A DNA stretch of 64,000 nucleotides from assembly GCF_046569695.1 (NCBI RefSeq), contig NZ_JBKHUI010000013.1, positions 92,623 through 156,622 on the forward strand. The letters are read 5' to 3'. The notes below the pieces were generated by a model. That model did not search any database and was not told the DNA's origin. It saw only the letters and a list, made by a program, of their open reading frames with translations. Of the stretch, positions 50,254 through 59,782 are shown piece by piece. The DNA comes from Kluyvera sp046569695. GTDB taxonomy: Bacteria > Pseudomonadota > Gammaproteobacteria > Enterobacterales > Enterobacteriaceae. How positions within the stretch are numbered: the stretch's first letter is position 1; each line of letters starts with the position of its first letter. The translations under genes were made by a program, and so were the position numbers.

Positions 50254-53200
50254 ATGAATCTGGACATCATTTCTTTGGACCGGTCCTTTACCGCAGTACC
50301 TAAAGATAGCCTTGGTAATGAGGATGAAAAATCCACCTCTATGGGTATCTTGATGGGATCAATTAAATGGTCTCAGCTTGAGGAGGAGTATCGTGTTGTG
50401 ATTCTTGCGGCTGCAGGGGCAGGCAAGACTGTAGAGATGCGCTCTCGCGCGGAAAACATCAAGCAAAGTGGAAGATTAGCTTTTTTTATTCGTATAGAAG
50501 ATTTGGATGAGGCGGATTTTGCATGGGGTTTGGAAGTAGGCTCTGCGGAGGAGTTTGAGGCTTGGCTGGACTCTACTGATGAGGCTTGGTTCTTTCTGGA
50601 TTCCGTTGATGAGGCGCGTCTGGTAGCACCGACAGCTTTCGAAAAAGCAGTAAAACGATTTGCTTACGCAATAAAAAAATCTCGACATAGAGCACATATA
50701 TATATTTCTGGTAGGCCTTATACATGGAGTTTCGCAACTGATTGTGAAACGGTTGAGCGCCATTTACCCTTTTCTAATCAAAACGTAGTTGAGGGGGGTT
50801 ATAGAGACAACCCTTTGACCATCTATAGCCTTAACCCGTTGAGTCTGGATGATATCCGTTTTTATGCATCCCGGCGTGAAGTTAGAGATGCAACTGAATT
50901 TGTTGATGAAATTGAACGGGCAAATTTACAAGCGATGGCGTCTCGCCCCTTTGACCTGGATTTTCTGATTACTACATGGAATAAGGATGGAAAGCTTGGT
51001 TCTCGTTTCGAATTATTTGAGCGAAACGTTACAACGAGGCTTGATGAAATCGACCCTTCAAGGCGTCAGGCAAGACCTCTTCAGGCATCAAAAGCGCTTG
51101 AAGGGGCTTCTCTGCTTGCGGGGGCAGTTACCTTCACTGGAAAAAGTGGCATTCAGATTAATGATAAGCTGACAGAACGAGTTGGTGTGAATGCTGAAGT
51201 TATTTTAGATAGTTGGGAACCTCAAAATGTATGGGCTCTTCTAGAGAGAGGGATTTTCAGTGATGCGATATACAATATGGTTGGTTTCCGTCACCGAGAA
51301 ATTCGGGATTATTTAACAGCAAAATGGCTTAACTCATTGTTGGAGAAAGGGCATTCAAGAAGAGTCGTTGAGTCACTGATATTTCGCGACATATATGGCG
51401 AGAAAGTAATTACTCCTAGACTAAGTACGTTAGTCCCTTGGCTGATATTGATGGATGATAAAATAAGGGATAAAGCATTAAGCATTCAGCCTGAAATAGC
51501 GCTTAATGGTGGGGATGTCTCTCATTTACCTCTGTCTGTACGAGTTGGCATGCTTAGAAATATTGTCAGTCGTATTGCAAGCGATACAGACGAAAAACGA
51601 GTAAGGTACAATGATGCTATTGGAATGATAGCTAAATTAGATTTAGTAGAAGAAATATCATCTCTTATCAAAGAGTACTTTTATAATGATGATGTTATTT
51701 TCTTTTTGTCAAGGATGCTATGGCAAATTAATAAGCCAGTTTGCCTGGAAGAATTAATGTCAATTGCGGTTGATCAAAAGCGATATCTTTACGCGCGTAT
51801 TGGTGCCGTTAGAGTATTGGTTACTACCGCAACAGCTGAGGTTTTGACATCATTATGGCAAACCTTGAATAAGAATTCAGATAATTTATCACGACGTATT
51901 CTGGCTGATCTCGTGAATAACGCTGATTTTAACATACAGAATGTTAACTATTTATTGGGTTCATTTAAAAAATTAGAGCCTTATAAGCAATTCGAAACAA
52001 CGGGATTGGTTGAGGGAATCAAGGCGTTCATAGAAAAGGTACCCCACATTAATGCCTCCAATTATGAGAAAACATTAATTATTCTTCTAAACGGTTTTTA
52101 CGATTTAATTAAACTTGCTCCTTACTGTGAGCAACCTGATATAGGAATATCGGAAGAAAATGTGTGGCTGTTGCCTTCAGCCATGGATCTTATTGAAAAG
52201 TTGGTGTCATTACGCTCGGATATATGCTTAGAGAAAAAAGTGCTAGATTTAATGCTGGCTTTTGTCCAAACCAGAGATTGGCATGCCGATCATATTCGGG
52301 AATACAAAGGGGCATTGTCTGAACTAGTTCCCGCATGGCCGGAGTTAAACGATGCTCTTTTCTGGCGTGCAGTAGAAAACAGAAGAACCGAAACGCAATT
52401 CAAAAACCGCAGATTGATTGATGACTGGCATGTCCAATGGCCAGGGCATTTCTTTAAGTTTGATGTGGAAAGTTTTGAGCGAATTTTGAGCTATGTTAGT
52501 CAAAAAGAATTGCTTGATGATCGGTTGGTTGCGTTGTCTTTGGCTCTGCGTGTTTATACGCAGTCTAATAATAGTGAACAATTTTTATCGGGAATTAATG
52601 AAGTATCCCAACAACATCATGAGTTAGTACAGAAAGTTGCATTTTATTTAAACCCTCCGATTGATCCTGAAAGAGAAGAGTTAAACAAGCAACAGGCTGA
52701 TTTAATAAAAAAGGCAGAGGAAAAACGAGCGCAGAATGAATGTGAGCGTATTAAGTGGATTGACCATGTTAAAGCAAATCCTCAAGCTATAAAAAACCCA
52801 CCCGGACTGGCGACAGGTGAGACCAGCAATGGACAATATTGGTTATACCAGGAAATAAATAAAAATAATCACGATCATCTTGCAACTAATCATGACTGGC
52901 GTGATCTTATTGAAACATTTGGTATGGACGTTGCCTGTGCGTTTCGTGATGCGGCCATGGCATATTGGCGGATTTACAGGCCTGAAGACCAAAGCTCAAC
53001 CTCAATACCATTTAATCTTATTTTTGGATTGCTTGGGCTGGAGATCGAATATAAAGAGAACCCGAGTTTTGCTGACTATCTTCCACCCGATGAAGTACAG
53101 CATGCTCTTTTATATTTAACAAAAGAAATGAATGGCTTTCCTGGCTGGCTGGAAAAGATGTATCAAACTTATCCGGAGACTGTTGTAAATGCACTCTGGA

Positions 53201-54531
53201 AAGAACTGGAGCAGGAACTTTCAAATAATAATCAACCCAGTCAAATGTATCCACTCTTGCATGATGTTGTTTATCAGGCTCCCTGGAGCCATATAGAGTT
53301 GGCTCCCGCACTTTATAAGTGGCTTGAAGGGAATGAGCCGAAATCTAATCAGAGCTTGAGAAGCTGTATTCGTATTATGGTTAATGGCGGTATTGGTTTT
53401 GCTGAGTTAGCCCACTTGGCTAGTAAAAAAATCGATGCTCCTTCTCTGGAGGAGAATCTTCCAACCTGGTTTGCCTTATATGTTGATACCTCTCCGGATG
53501 AGGCGATACCCAAGTTAAAAACCTGGCTCGAGCAATTATCAGAAGATAGAGCATGTATATTTTCACAACATTTTATAACGACGCTCACCGGGAAATTCCG
53601 CCATGGTGAAGAGAGAGCCTCTTTTACGGGCGGGGTGCGTAATCCTGTTAGTTTAAAAGCGTTATTTTTGCTTATGACCACGTTTATCAAGCCGGAGGAT
53701 GATTTAGATCATTCAGCCGTTACTACATATACTCCGACGCTTAGAGATGATGCACAAAGTGCCCGTGAACTACTTTTTCAGTGGCTAGCAGATATTCCGG
53801 GTAAAGAAGCCTATATCACTATAATGGAGCTTATTAATGAATACCCTTATGAAGGTTACAAGCATTGGATGGTAAGGGCTGCACGCAACAGGGCAGTGTC
53901 CGATGCTGATTTCGAGCTATGGACTGATGAGCAGGTACGAGATTTTGATGCCAGTTTAGTGTTTACACCTAATACTCCAGCACAGCTATACCAAATGGGT
54001 GTCCATTATTTACTGGATTTCAAGGATTGGCTCGAACGCGGTAATGATAGTTTGGCTAAAACCTATCAAAACATTACCAGCGAAACTGAGATGCGCAATG
54101 TTGTTGCTCATCATATCAAAACCACTGCAAAGGGGCGATTAACCTGCGCTCAGGAAGCTGAACTCGCAAATAGTCAACGGCCAGACCTATGGCTTCAACA
54201 TCAAAATGTTGGTGTTCCCATTCCTGTTGAGCTGAAACTGTTGGATAAATCCTGGTCAGGAAGTGATCTGTGTGAGCGTTTGGAAAATCAGTTGGTAGGG
54301 GATTACTTACGTGAAAATCAAGCCGATTTTGGTGTGTTTTTACTGATTTGGCAGGGTAAAGATCAACCAGTTAAAAATTGGATTATTAATGGTGCTAAAG
54401 TAAATCTCAATGAACTTGAAAATGCATTAACTCAACATTGGTTATCTATCTCGCCTAATTATCCAAAAATTAAAGATGTAAAAATCATTGTCATCGATTT
54501 AAGTATTCGCGAGAGAAGGTCTGCTGAATAA
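50254..54531 (+). CDS. Giant NACHT-like NTPase with C-terminal nuclease-like domain (candidate defence protein)
   Basis: About 1425 aa. Near the N-terminus is a P-loop (LAAAGAGKT, about 51-59), a Walker B of the NACHT form (WFFLDSVDEA, about 112-121) and ISGRP near 150, like the NACHT sensor. The long middle (about 350-1200) is helical and repeat-like, suiting a sensor or scaffold. The C-terminus has RPDLWL and PVELK (about Asp1311, Glu1326, Lys1328), then NQLVGDYL, the PD-(D/E)XK nuclease pattern. The architecture (STAND NTPase, helical array, nuclease) and island setting resemble anti-phage proteins. I do not know a named system that it fits. The start is unsure: ATG 50254 fits LDRSF-type relatives; TTG 50182 is also open. 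Confidence 0.75.
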   Translation: MNLDIISLDRSFTAVPKDSLGNEDEKSTSMGILMGSIKWSQLEEEYRVVILAAAGAGKTVEMRSRAENIKQSGRLAFFIRIEDLDEADFAWGLEVGSAEEFEAWLDSTDEAWFFLDSVDEARLVAPTAFEKAVKRFAYAIKKSRHRAHIYISGRPYTWSFATDCETVERHLPFSNQNVVEGGYRDNPLTIYSLNPLSLDDIRFYASRREVRDATEFVDEIERANLQAMASRPFDLDFLITTWNKDGKLGSRFELFERNVTTRLDEIDPSRRQARPLQASKALEGASLLAGAVTFTGKSGIQINDKLTERVGVNAEVILDSWEPQNVWALLERGIFSDAIYNMVGFRHREIRDYLTAKWLNSLLEKGHSRRVVESLIFRDIYGEKVITPRLSTLVPWLILMDDKIRDKALSIQPEIALNGGDVSHLPLSVRVGMLRNIVSRIASDTDEKRVRYNDAIGMIAKLDLVEEISSLIKEYFYNDDVIFFLSRMLWQINKPVCLEELMSIAVDQKRYLYARIGAVRVLVTTATAEVLTSLWQTLNKNSDNLSRRILADLVNNADFNIQNVNYLLGSFKKLEPYKQFETTGLVEGIKAFIEKVPHINASNYEKTLIILLNGFYDLIKLAPYCEQPDIGISEENVWLLPSAMDLIEKLVSLRSDICLEKKVLDLMLAFVQTRDWHADHIREYKGALSELVPAWPELNDALFWRAVENRRTETQFKNRRLIDDWHVQWPGHFFKFDVESFERILSYVSQKELLDDRLVALSLALRVYTQSNNSEQFLSGINEVSQQHHELVQKVAFYLNPPIDPEREELNKQQADLIKKAEEKRAQNECERIKWIDHVKANPQAIKNPPGLATGETSNGQYWLYQEINKNNHDHLATNHDWRDLIETFGMDVACAFRDAAMAYWRIYRPEDQSSTSIPFNLIFGLLGLEIEYKENPSFADYLPPDEVQHALLYLTKEMNGFPGWLEKMYQTYPETVVNALWKELEQELSNNNQPSQMYPLLHDVVYQAPWSHIELAPALYKWLEGNEPKSNQSLRSCIRIMVNGGIGFAELAHLASKKIDAPSLEENLPTWFALYVDTSPDEAIPKLKTWLEQLSEDRACIFSQHFITTLTGKFRHGEERASFTGGVRNPVSLKALFLLMTTFIKPEDDLDHSAVTTYTPTLRDDAQSARELLFQWLADIPGKEAYITIMELINEYPYEGYKHWMVRAARNRAVSDADFELWTDEQVRDFDASLVFTPNTPAQLYQMGVHYLLDFKDWLERGNDSLAKTYQNITSETEMRNVVAHHIKTTAKGRLTCAQEAELANSQRPDLWLQHQNVGVPIPVELKLLDKSWSGSDLCERLENQLVGDYLRENQADFGVFLLIWQGKDQPVKNWIINGAKVNLNELENALTQHWLSISPNYPKIKDVKIIVIDLSIRERRSAE

Positions 54532-54560
54532 GGTTTAATGAATTAGTATTCCAAGGCTCC

Positions 54561-54593
54561 TTTCCCCTGAATATTGCGTATGTTCAGGGGAAA
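54561..54593. terminator. Hairpin after the NTPase gene
   Basis: Perfect 11-bp stem TTTCCCCTGAA/TTCAGGGGAAA with an 11-nt loop, 29 nt after the stop. Followed by A rather than T on the plus strand, so it may instead terminate leftward transcription from the integrase. Confidence 0.5.
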
Positions 54594-54673
54594 AAGGGCC
54601 GCTCTTTTAGCGACGAGAGGGTTTGAATTGCGACCCCGCTTCATGAATCTTGCAACTTCCCGATCCTCTTCTC

Positions 54674-55576
54674 CTAAATTGTCACATTTTTATTTCTTTT
54701 TTTGCTGAATAAATCCAACGCTTTTGTCACGCTTTGCCCTTTATACTGTAAGCACACCCGTTTTGCCGGGATACTTACAATAGGTTCCCGATTTGCAGGA
54801 AGTGTCCACATCGCATTATCCAGGTCGATCTCCGACCAGCGGGCAAAACGTAATTCACTGGAGCGAATAAAAATCAGCAAATTAAGCTGTACCGCCAGCT
54901 TTGTCAGCAGTCTGCCTGAATAGCTGTCTATTCTTTCCAGTAGTTCAGGTAATTTTTCCAGCGGCAGGGCAGGGTAATGATTTTTCGGTGGTGGGGTGAG
55001 AGCGCCGCAGAGGTCATTGGCCGGGTTGCTTGTAATCAATCCTTCCTGTACGGCGTAACGCATGATGACTGTGGTACGTTGCTGTATTCGTGCTGCGGTT
55101 TCCAGACAACCTTTTTTCTCTGCCATCCGTAGCGGGATAAGCAGATCGGCAGTTTTCAGGTCAGTCACAAGGGCATTGCCGATGAGCGGGAAAATGTGCA
55201 ACTCCAGTGAGCGCAGGACTCTGGTGGCGTGTGCCTCACTCCAGCGAATGTTCGCGGCTACCCACTGACGGGAGACGGTCTCGAAGGTAATGCCGTTTTT
55301 TCTCGCCTGCTTGTCCTGCTGTTTCTTTACACCGGGATCGGCACCTGTGCTCAGTATTGTACGGGCTTCCTGGCGCAGTTTACGGGCCGTTGCCAGCGAG
55401 ACAGTCGGGTAAGCGCCAAACGCCAGCTTTTTCTCTTTTCCGCCAAAGCGGTACTTAAGGTGCCAGAGTTTGGAACCGTTGGGTTTAATCAGCAGGTATA
55501 AACCTTGCGTGTCGCTGAGTTTGTAAGGTTTTTCGAGAGGTTTGGCGTGGCGGGTGGCGGTATCAGTCAGAGGCAT
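54674..55576 (-). pseudogene. Truncated P4-type tyrosine integrase
   Basis: 300 codons from the ATG at 55576 (MPLTDTATRHAKPL, GGAG 8 nt upstream). The N-terminal arm-binding region (GLYLLIKPNGSKLWHLKYRF, FGAYPTVSLATAR) and the first catalytic Arg segment (FIRSSELRFARW) are normal. After ANREPI the sequence leaves the family, and the HxxR and Tyr parts are missing (full length is about 400-440 aa). It lies next to the tRNA-Phe 3' end, as P4-family integrases do, but should be inactive. Confidence 0.82.
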
Positions 55577-55734
55577 TGTGGGGGCTCCGTAGTTTATCAA
55601 ACCGGCAGGCCCCCAATTAAGCCCCCAAAAACTACGGATGTCAAAAAATCTGGCAGTACCTTTCGGTACTCCAGATTTTCATCAACTTACTGATTTTTCT
55701 ATGTTCCCGGACGTATAGGAACGTCCCAAAACTA

Positions 55735-55760
55735 AAATAGTGGTGCCCGGACTCGGAATC
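55735..55760. repeat. Right attachment-site copy in tRNA-Phe
   Basis: AAATAGTGGTGCCC then GGACTCGGAATC, the tRNA-Phe 3' end with flanking bases; partner of 49648-49672. Confidence 0.8.
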
Positions 55761-55816
55761 GAACCAAGGACACGGGGATTTTCAATCCCCTGCTCTACCG
55801 ACTGAGCTATCCGGGC
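55741..55816 (-). tRNA. pheU: tRNA-Phe (GAA)
   Basis: A 76-nt gene including encoded CCA. Acceptor GCCCGGA pairs with TCCGGGC; anticodon GAA lies at 55781-55783 in a TTGAAAA loop; T-arm GGTTCGATTCC. It corresponds to E. coli pheU by position next to yjdC/dsbD and is intact. Confidence 0.97.
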
Positions 55817-55985
55817 AACGAGGCGCATTAAACCGTAGTCGCTCCCTCACGTCAACCAAATTCACCGAAAAGCTGTTCAACTGCTTACTATTGCGGCAAT
55901 CTACGCGTTTGCGCCGGATGATTGCACAAATCTTCCAGACATCGGCGCGGCAATCGGGCAATGCTGGCGGTGAGAGGGGGGCGGT

Positions 55986-56834
55986 ATGGCAACGAAAGAC
56001 TGGCTTGAGCTGCGACAGCATGCCGATACGGGCATTGAGACAATCAAAGCGCACTTTGAAGGGTACGCGTTCGACCCGCACTGGCACGATAGCTATCTGG
56101 TGGGGATCACGCTGTCTGGCACCCAGCAGTTTCACTGTCGTCGCGAGCGTCACCATAGCGTGCCGGGCGATGCCTTCCTGCTGGAGCCGGGGGAAATTCA
56201 CGACGGTGAAGCGCCGGTGGCCGGTGGCTTTACCTATCTCACCTTTTACCTCGATGAACGCTGGCTGACCAGCACCCTGCGCGGGCTATATGACGCCACG
56301 CCGGACAGCTATTCGCTGCACTTTAACCAAACGCTCACCCGCGAACCGCAGCTGGTGCGGGCGATTGGCGAGACGTTCAGCACGCTGCATACCGATGAGA
56401 TGCGCATTGTGCAGCAGAGCAGTATGGACGGCCTGTTGGCGCAGCTGACCGCGCACTGCCAGTGGCGCAAGCGGCTGCCGTCGGCGATTCAAAGCTCGGC
56501 GATTGCTCATCGGGCGCGGGACTATCTGCATGCGCATATGGGCGACAATATTGGGCTCTCTGATTTAGCGCGGGAGACGGGCACCGACCGTTTTACCCTG
56601 ACGCGCAGCTTTAAGCGTGAGTTCAACATGGCCCCACACGCGTGGTTGATCCAGCTGCGGCTGGCGAAAGCGCGCCAGCTATTGTCGTTGGGCGAACAGC
56701 CGGTTGACGTGGCGGCGACGCTCGGCTTTGCCGACCAGAGCCACCTCGGGCGCTGGTTCCAGCGTGCGTATCGTATCTCGCCAGCGCATTACCGTCGGTT
56801 GTGCACAAACCTTCCAGACGTTTCCAATAAATAA
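55986..56834 (+). CDS. AraC-family regulator
   Basis: A 282-aa protein: N-terminal cupin (DPHWHDSYLVG, GDAFLLEPGEIHDG) and C-terminal double helix-turn-helix (SDLARETGTDRFTLTRSFKR in part, DVAATLGFADQSHLGRWF). It is followed after 36 nt by a LysE-type exporter that it probably controls, a common pairing for amino-acid efflux. Confidence 0.9.
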   Translation: MATKDWLELRQHADTGIETIKAHFEGYAFDPHWHDSYLVGITLSGTQQFHCRRERHHSVPGDAFLLEPGEIHDGEAPVAGGFTYLTFYLDERWLTSTLRGLYDATPDSYSLHFNQTLTREPQLVRAIGETFSTLHTDEMRIVQQSSMDGLLAQLTAHCQWRKRLPSAIQSSAIAHRARDYLHAHMGDNIGLSDLARETGTDRFTLTRSFKREFNMAPHAWLIQLRLAKARQLLSLGEQPVDVAATLGFADQSHLGRWFQRAYRISPAHYRRLCTNLPDVSNK

Positions 56835-56870
56835 CGGCACAGTCGGGACTCTAATAATAAGGAGTCACCT

Positions 56871-57461
56871 GTGAATATCATGCCGTTTCTGCTGTTTGCC
56901 TTCGTTGCGTCGATAACGCCGGGGCCGACCAATATCCTTGTTCTGACCAATAGCCAGCACTATGGCGTGCGGGCGACTATTCCAGCGCTGGTCAGCGGTT
57001 GCGCGGCGGCGAGCGCGATTGTGCTGGTATCCGGCGCGGGCGCGGGGGAAGTGCTGCGTCAGTATCCGCTGGTGCGCCTGGTGATGAGCTGGGCGGGCGT
57101 GCTGTGGCTGACGTGGATGAGCTGGCAGCTGTTCTGCGCGCCGGCGGCGAATATTGCCGGGCAGTCACATCATCGCTTTACCGCTAAAGCGGCAGCGCTG
57201 TTGCAGGTGATAAACCCGAAAACCTGGATGATGGCGCTGGCGGTTGTCAGCCTGTTTGCTCCGGCGGGCGAGCATGCGCTGCGTGAAGTGGCGCTGATGG
57301 CGCTATGGTTTTTACTGATCTCGGTAGCGTGTCTGATGTGCTGGGCGTGGCTGGGGAAGGCGGTGAATCGGGTGTTCCGCACCACCGTGGCGATGGTGCG
57401 GTTTCAGCGGCTGATGGCGCTGTGCCTGCTGGTCTCCGCGTGGGCGGGGATGCTGGCTTAG
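56871..57461 (+). CDS. LysE/RhtB-family amino-acid exporter
   Basis: A 196-aa inner-membrane protein with the ITPGPTNILVLTNS signature at the N-terminus and about six helices. Substrate unknown. The GTG start at 56871 follows AAGGAG with 7-nt spacing. It overlaps yjdC tail-to-tail by 4 nt. Confidence 0.88.
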   Translation: MNIMPFLLFAFVASITPGPTNILVLTNSQHYGVRATIPALVSGCAAASAIVLVSGAGAGEVLRQYPLVRLVMSWAGVLWLTWMSWQLFCAPAANIAGQSHHRFTAKAAALLQVINPKTWMMALAVVSLFAPAGEHALREVALMALWFLLISVACLMCWAWLGKAVNRVFRTTVAMVRFQRLMALCLLVSAWAGMLA

Positions 57462-58033
57462 GTCAGCGCGCCGTTCTGGCGGCACTGGGCAAAGCGCAGG
57501 ATGTCTTCGGCAAGACGGTGCGCGGTGTCCACGTCGGCCTGGCTGCGGCTGACCAGCATGCGGCTCAGGCAGCCTTCCAGCACCAGCTGCATCTGTTTGG
57601 CGACCATCGCTGGGTCGTCCACTTCCAGCTGGGTCAGCAGCTCATGGCTGTACGCATAGGCGGCCTGCTTTTGCTGCTCGGCGAGCTGGTGAATCGGGTG
57701 GTCTGCCTCCGGGTAGAAGGTACAGGCGGCGATAAACAGGCAGCCGGGGTAGCGATTTTTCGTCACGCATTCGGTCAGCGCAGTGTAGCGGGCCAGCAGT
57801 TTTTGCTCGGGGGTCAGCTCTTCGTTGAGCATCAACTGGCGACGCCAGGTCTCCACCTGCTGACTCAGGTAGCGCAGCGCGTCATACAGCAGCGCTTCGC
57901 TGTCTGGCCAGAAACGGCGCAGTTCGTCCAGCGGGCGGTCTACGCGTTCGGCAACCATCTCCAGCGTGGTGCTCGCAATCCCTTCTTGCTCAAGGAGCTG
58001 TAGGGCTTCTCCTAGTACGTCTTCGCGTTGCAC
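57458..58033 (-). CDS. yjdC: YjdC, TetR-family regulator
   Basis: A 191-aa TetR-type regulator with an N-terminal helix-turn-helix (EGIASTTLEMVAERVDRPLD in part) and helical ligand domain with CLFIAACTFYPEAD. Position next to dsbD and length match E. coli YjdC. Target unknown. Confidence 0.9.
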   Translation of the reverse strand: MQREDVLGEALQLLEQEGIASTTLEMVAERVDRPLDELRRFWPDSEALLYDALRYLSQQVETWRRQLMLNEELTPEQKLLARYTALTECVTKNRYPGCLFIAACTFYPEADHPIHQLAEQQKQAAYAYSHELLTQLEVDDPAMVAKQMQLVLEGCLSRMLVSRSQADVDTAHRLAEDILRFAQCRQNGALT

Positions 58034-58075
58034 GTGTCTCTCCTCCGTTGACGGCTATCCGTCTAAAAGTGTTGT

Positions 58076-59782
58076 CTACGGTTGGCGATCGCGCAAATGT
58101 GCGCGGAACGCGGCGGCATCCTTGAAGCCGGTGACCCGTAGTGCGGGCTGTTCGTTGCCGTTCTCATCAAAGAAGAGAATGGTTGGCAGGCCCAGAACCT
58201 GTAAATGTTTTAGCAGCGCCACGTCCTCGGCGCTGTTGGCGGTCACGTCCGCCTGTAGCAGTACGGTGTTTTGCAGCGCCTGCTGTACCTGCGGGTCGCT
58301 GAAGGTGTACTTCTCAAACTCTTTGCAGGCCACGCACCAGTCGGCGTAAAGGTCGAGCATCACCGGCTTACCCTGAGCGCTGGCCAGTGCCGCGTTCAGC
58401 GTCTCAACGTTGCTGATGCGGGTAAAGTTGAGGTGCGATTGGCTCTGCGCCACGGTGGTGCCAAAGGCCCAATCCTGAAGCGGGCGCACGCTAATCAACG
58501 CGGCGGTGAGCAGGAGTATTTGCCCGATGCGCTGCCACGGCTTTTTCAAACCGAGGCTGGTGATAAACGCCCAGCCGAAGAACGCCACGCCGAGCATCGA
58601 CCACAGCCGCAGCCCCCAGACGTCGCCAATAATACGTTCCAGCAGGAACACCGGCAGGGCGAGGATCACAAAGCCAAAGGCAGTTTTGACGTGCGCCATC
58701 CACGGCCCGCTTTTCGGCAGCAGGCGGTTGCCGAATACTGTCACCAGAATCAGCGGCAGACCCATCCCCAGCGCGTAGAGGTACAGCGTACCGCCGCCGA
58801 GCCACAGATTACCGCTTTGGGCGATGTACAGCAGAATGGCGCTGAGCGGCGCGGTGGTGCACGGCGAGCAGATAAGCCCGGCAATCGCGCCCATCGCAAA
58901 TACGCCGCCCATCGAGCCGCCCTGCTGGCGGTTGCTCATCAGGGTGAGGCGGGTCTGTAGCGACGACGGCAATTGCAGCGAGAAGGCACCAAACATCGAC
59001 AGTGCCAGCAGGATAAACACCGCCGACAGGCCAATCAGCACGTACGGATGTTGAAGCGCCGCCTGGAACTGCATCCCGGCGGCGGCCACCACCAGGCCGA
59101 GTGCGGTGTAGGTGAGCGCCATGCCTTGCACATAGATAAAGGCCAGCAGCAGCGCGCGGGCGGTGGAGAGGCGCTGTTTACCGCCGAGGACGATACCGGA
59201 GATCAGCGGGTACATCGGCAGGACGCAGGGGGTGAAGGCGATGCCGATGCCGATTAATAGGGCCCAGAGGGCGGAGAAGGGTAAGTCCGCGCTGGGGTTG
59301 CCCCTCACCCCGGCTCTCTCCCCGGAGGGGAGAGGGGGAGGAGTCTGCGCGGCTTGCGCGACCGCGCTCAATGGTACGGTTTTGGTTTCCGGCGGGTAGC
59401 AGAAGCCCGCGTCGGCGCAGCCCTGGTAGGTGACGGTGAGCGTCGCGCCTGCGTTGGCCTGGGTCAGCGTCACCGGTACGGTCAGGCTGTGGCGATAGAT
59501 TTCGCTTTTGCCGTAGAACTCGTCGCTATGCCACTCGCCGTTGGGCATCTTGAGCGGGGCGATGCTGGCGTTGGCTGGGGTCACCAGCACCTGCTTGCGG
59601 TAGAGGTAGTAGCCGTCTTTCACCTGCCAGGTGAGGTTCACATCGTGCTGGTTTTGCTGAAAATCAAAAACGAAAGCCTGATCGGCAGGAACAAAATTAG
59701 TGCGGCCGGGCGCGTCAAACAGCCCGGCAAAGGTCGAGGTGCTGCACAGCAGCAGAATCAGCGTAAGGAAGCGTTGAGCCAT
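58076..59782 (-). CDS. dsbD: DsbD, thiol:disulfide interchange protein, with repeat-derived insert
   Basis: A 568-aa inner-membrane reductant carrier: signal peptide (ending TFA), periplasmic alpha domain (CADAGFC), eight-helix beta domain (TPCVLPMYP, CSPCTTAP), gamma thioredoxin domain (WCVACK). It passes electrons from TrxA to DsbC, DsbG and CcmG. The linker after the alpha domain contains PPLPSGERAGVRGNP (about residues 148-162), encoded by a copy of the CCCTCACCC repeat inserted in frame. It overlaps cutA by 25 nt. Confidence 0.95.
   Translation of the reverse strand: MAQRFLTLILLLCSTSTFAGLFDAPGRTNFVPADQAFVFDFQQNQHDVNLTWQVKDGYYLYRKQVLVTPANASIAPLKMPNGEWHSDEFYGKSEIYRHSLTVPVTLTQANAGATLTVTYQGCADAGFCYPPETKTVPLSAVAQAAQTPPPLPSGERAGVRGNPSADLPFSALWALLIGIGIAFTPCVLPMYPLISGIVLGGKQRLSTARALLLAFIYVQGMALTYTALGLVVAAAGMQFQAALQHPYVLIGLSAVFILLALSMFGAFSLQLPSSLQTRLTLMSNRQQGGSMGGVFAMGAIAGLICSPCTTAPLSAILLYIAQSGNLWLGGGTLYLYALGMGLPLILVTVFGNRLLPKSGPWMAHVKTAFGFVILALPVFLLERIIGDVWGLRLWSMLGVAFFGWAFITSLGLKKPWQRIGQILLLTAALISVRPLQDWAFGTTVAQSQSHLNFTRISNVETLNAALASAQGKPVMLDLYADWCVACKEFEKYTFSDPQVQQALQNTVLLQADVTANSAEDVALLKHLQVLGLPTILFFDENGNEQPALRVTGFKDAAAFRAHLRDRQP

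Larger units (their letters stand above)
49648..55760. mobile_element. Small genomic island at tRNA-Phe
   Basis: About 6.1 kb between a direct repeat of the tRNA-Phe 3' end. Contents are A+T-rich compared with the flanks: one giant NTPase gene, a truncated P4-type integrase next to the tRNA, and a small leftward ORF. There is no replication, packaging or conjugation gene, so it is a stripped, probably immobile cargo element. Confidence 0.78.
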
